DNA from: an uncultured Lachnospiraceae bacterium
Lineage (GTDB): Bacteria; Bacillota; Clostridia; Lachnospirales; Lachnospiraceae
DNA length: 8,667 bases
NCBI GenBank assembly: GCA_902783305.1
Contig: CACZQU010000093.1
Coordinates: 1 to 8,667, forward strand
Reading direction: 5' to 3'
Shown: piece after piece, positions 7,064-8,667 of the stretch
Numbering within the stretch: position 1 is the stretch's first letter
Layout: each line of letters starts with the position of its first letter
The notes under the pieces: model-generated
The model's database searches: none
The model's input: only the letters and a program-made list of their open reading frames with translations
What the model was told of the DNA's origin: nothing
Position numbers and translations under genes: made by a program

Positions 7064-7101
7064 AAAAACAGCCCGGAGAGTAAGCTCTCCGGACTGTTTT
7101 T
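7064..7101 (-). terminator. Terminator of the ispD/L,D-transpeptidase unit
   Basis: An 8-base-pair core, CCGGAGAG (7073-7080) with CTCTCCGG (7085-7092), closes a 4-base loop and continues through flanking A/T runs (7064-7068, 7097-7101). One position (7072 against 7093) is a C-A mismatch in plus-strand RNA but a G-U pair in minus-strand RNA, so the stem is continuous only in the minus-strand transcript. This fits its place 28 bases after the transpeptidase stop codon. Confidence 0.9.
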
Positions 7102-7129
7102 CCAGTTCTGACTGCCTTATGACATTGTT

Positions 7130-7876
7130 TCAATAATGTACAGATACCGGGGTGCCTACATCGACCATGTCAAAGATCGTCGCGGCTACATACGAATCCA
7201 CGTTGATACAGCCATGAGAACCGTTATACTGGTAAATATCACCGCCAAAATCACCGTAGCGCCACGCCGCGTCATGGATCCCCACTCCATATTCCGTGAT
7301 CGGCATCCAGTACTGCACGCTGCTTGCATAGCTGTTCTCTCCCTCGCCGCCGGACAGAACAGTGGATTCCGCCTTGTCAAGGATACAAAAATCCCCGACC
7401 GGCGTATCACGCTCTCCGTCTGTTCCTGTCACGCAGGCGTCATACAGAAGAAGAGTTTCCCCGCTGTAAACCGCGATCGTCTGGGCAGAGATGTTGACAT
7501 CCACCCATACATTTTCATAAGAAGTGTTTCCCTCAGAGTCTCCGGTTCCCTCTGTTCCTGTTTCACCGGCTTGCTGGGTACCTTTATACACGTAATCATA
7601 TGGATTCTCATATTCATATTCCGTACCGCCGTAAATATATACAGAGGCGACCGATCCTTTCAGTCCTCCGGCAGGATAATAAACCATAGTACGGGAAGGA
7701 TTATCCGGGCATTCTCCCAGGATTTCGACGTTTTCTCCTTCTTCTACCCTGCCAATCACTTCCCCGCTCTCATCGCGGATCTGTGCCCAGTGGCTCATTT
7801 CCGTCCCCGCGGCATTCACTGTAAACACAAACGCAACTGATAATCCACCAATCAGCAGTTTTCCCCAATGCTTCAT
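7130..7876 (-). CDS. Exported L,D-transpeptidase with SH3-like and YkuD domains
   Basis: This is a 248-residue secreted or surface enzyme that probably makes 3-3 cross-links in peptidoglycan or modifies peptide stems. The N-terminus is a signal peptide: basic MKHWGK, a hydrophobic core at 7-20, and likely cleavage after Ala22 (VNA-A). Residues about 28-82 resemble a small bacterial SH3 domain, a likely wall-binding part. A Gly/Thr/Glu-rich linker (about 100-118) precedes the YkuD catalytic domain (about 122-248). The active-site block runs from His201 (GIHDAAW) to SHGCIN (220-225), with Cys223 as nucleophile. The ATG at 7876 has GAAGGGG seven bases upstream (7890-7884). It lies 53 bases after ispD on the same strand without a visible terminator, so the two are probably co-transcribed. 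The exact substrate is not shown by the sequence. Confidence 0.9.
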   Translation of the reverse strand: MKHWGKLLIGGLSVAFVFTVNAAGTEMSHWAQIRDESGEVIGRVEEGENVEILGECPDNPSRTMVYYPAGGLKGSVASVYIYGGTEYEYENPYDYVYKGTQQAGETGTEGTGDSEGNTSYENVWVDVNISAQTIAVYSGETLLLYDACVTGTDGERDTPVGDFCILDKAESTVLSGGEGENSYASSVQYWMPITEYGVGIHDAAWRYGDFGGDIYQYNGSHGCINVDSYVAATIFDMVDVGTPVSVHY

Positions 7877-7929
7877 AACAATTCCCCTTCTATTGTTTTT
7901 TCACCTTTTCTTCGGCGTTCCAGGGTATC

Positions 7930-8664
7930 TTACCACACAGGCAAAACAGCTTCTGTAACAACGGTTTCCCTCATCAAAGCCTCCGCGGTCACGAGATCCT
8001 CCCGGGTCGTCACCTTGATATTCTGATAACTGCCTTCAACCATATGGGAAGGAATCCCCAGGGCCTTCCCAAGAACCATCGCGTCGTCTGTAATTCCCTC
8101 CATACCTCCGGGGAGCGTCCGGAGCTTCTCGTGGGCTTTCAGGATCAGAGGGAAAGAAAAAGCCTGCGGAGTCTGCACGATCCACACCTTTTTCCTGTCC
8201 GGAGTCGTCAGGACCACCCCGGCGTCATCGACCAGATTCACGGTATCTTTGGATGGCATCCCGGCAATACAGGCGTCAAAGCGCCTGACCCCTTCTACCG
8301 TCCTTTCCACAATCCCTTCGTCGACAAGCGGACGGGCACTGTCATGAATAAGGACATAGTCCGTCTCTCCACATGCCTTCAATCCGGCATATACAGAGTC
8401 ATAACGTTCCGCACCCCCTGCCGCGACAGTCCTTATCTTTTCAAAACCATACCGCTCCACAATCTCTCTTCTGCAGTAATCCACTCCGTCTGCTGAAGCA
8501 ACAATGACGATATCCCGGATAAGAGGACTTTTTTCAAAGCAGCGAAGAGAATAATAAATCAGAGGATACCCTCCGATTTCCAGATACTGCTTTGCCACCT
8601 TCGTCCGCATTCTGCTGCCGCTCCCACCTGCCAGGACGACTGCCGTACAGTGAACGTCTCCCAT
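7930..8664 (-). CDS. ispD: 2-C-methyl-D-erythritol 4-phosphate cytidylyltransferase
   Basis: IspD attaches CMP from CTP to methylerythritol phosphate, a step of the non-mevalonate isoprenoid pathway that leads to undecaprenyl phosphate and other prenyl products. The 244-residue protein has the nucleotide-binding loop LAGGSGSRM (11-19) followed by KVAKQYL with Lys25. It also has GGAERYDSV (83-91), HDSARP (107-112, Asp108), SKDT (138-141), TPQAF (165-169) and NIKVTTREDL (215-224, Lys217). The LAGGSGSRM loop is shared with ribitol-phosphate cytidylyltransferases (TarI), but KQYLEIGGYPLIYYSL is typical of IspD. The ATG at 8664 is three bases from the window edge. The preceding codon is open, so a slightly earlier start is possible, but this one gives the normal distance to the first beta strand. 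It is a single-domain IspD, not an IspDF fusion, and the C-terminus is complete. Confidence 0.94.
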   Translation of the reverse strand: MGDVHCTAVVLAGGSGSRMRTKVAKQYLEIGGYPLIYYSLRCFEKSPLIRDIVIVASADGVDYCRREIVERYGFEKIRTVAAGGAERYDSVYAGLKACGETDYVLIHDSARPLVDEGIVERTVEGVRRFDACIAGMPSKDTVNLVDDAGVVLTTPDRKKVWIVQTPQAFSFPLILKAHEKLRTLPGGMEGITDDAMVLGKALGIPSHMVEGSYQNIKVTTREDLVTAEALMRETVVTEAVLPVW

Positions 8665-8667
8665 TAA

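Larger units (their letters stand above)
6803..7129. other. 327-base gene-free spacer between the L,D-transpeptidase and mutase genes
   Basis: Starting from the transpeptidase side, the spacer holds that gene's terminator (7101-7064), an unassigned A/T-rich part (7063-6927), the mutase promoter (6926-6898) and the mutase leader (about 6891-6803). The one open frame across part of it (plus strand from 6780) overlaps the mutase start and has a composition and position typical of a shadow frame, so I do not call it. Confidence 0.8.

Overview
The window reads as chromosomal DNA of an anaerobic Firmicute, most likely a Lachnospiraceae-type Clostridium relative. This is inferred from roughly balanced base composition, strong AGGAGG-type ribosome binding sites, sigma-A-like promoters, a one-domain IspD, a small SH3b/YkuD L,D-transpeptidase and the argC-argJ-argB-argD gene order. 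No mobile element, CRISPR array, rRNA or tRNA gene was seen. The genes are housekeeping genes of recognisable families, and no new protein system was found. The less ordinary material is in the non-coding spacers.

Region 1 (1-4985) is an arginine biosynthesis locus. On the minus strand, read from about 3353 down to 1, are argC, argJ, argB and the first ten codons of what is probably argD. Together they carry out the acetylated-ornithine part of the pathway. ArgJ recycles the acetyl group, and ArgB has the N-terminal helix typical of arginine-inhibited acetylglutamate kinases. Facing away on the plus strand is argG (argininosuccinate synthase), alone and closed by a strong terminator. The 358-base divergent spacer holds a good sigma-A promoter for argG, a consensus -10 for argC, and two palindromes resembling ArgR/AhrC ARG boxes set about two helical turns apart. 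The argG mRNA has a leader of about 120 nt with several complementary segments close to the ribosome binding site.

Region 2 (5111-6926) is a 563-residue phospho-sugar mutase (PgcA/PGM2-like) on the minus strand with its own TTGACT-17-TACAAT promoter. It converges on argG, and the two genes share a bidirectional terminator.

Region 3 (6927-7063) is an A/T-rich, gene-free spacer with inverted repeats that I cannot assign.

Region 4 (7064-8664) is a two-gene minus-strand unit, ispD followed by an exported L,D-transpeptidase, and ends in a hairpin terminator. The mutase (glucose-1-phosphate supply), IspD (isoprenoid and hence undecaprenyl carrier precursor) and the L,D-transpeptidase (peptidoglycan cross-linking) can all serve the cell envelope. 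That link is inferred from function only, because the mutase is a separate transcription unit.
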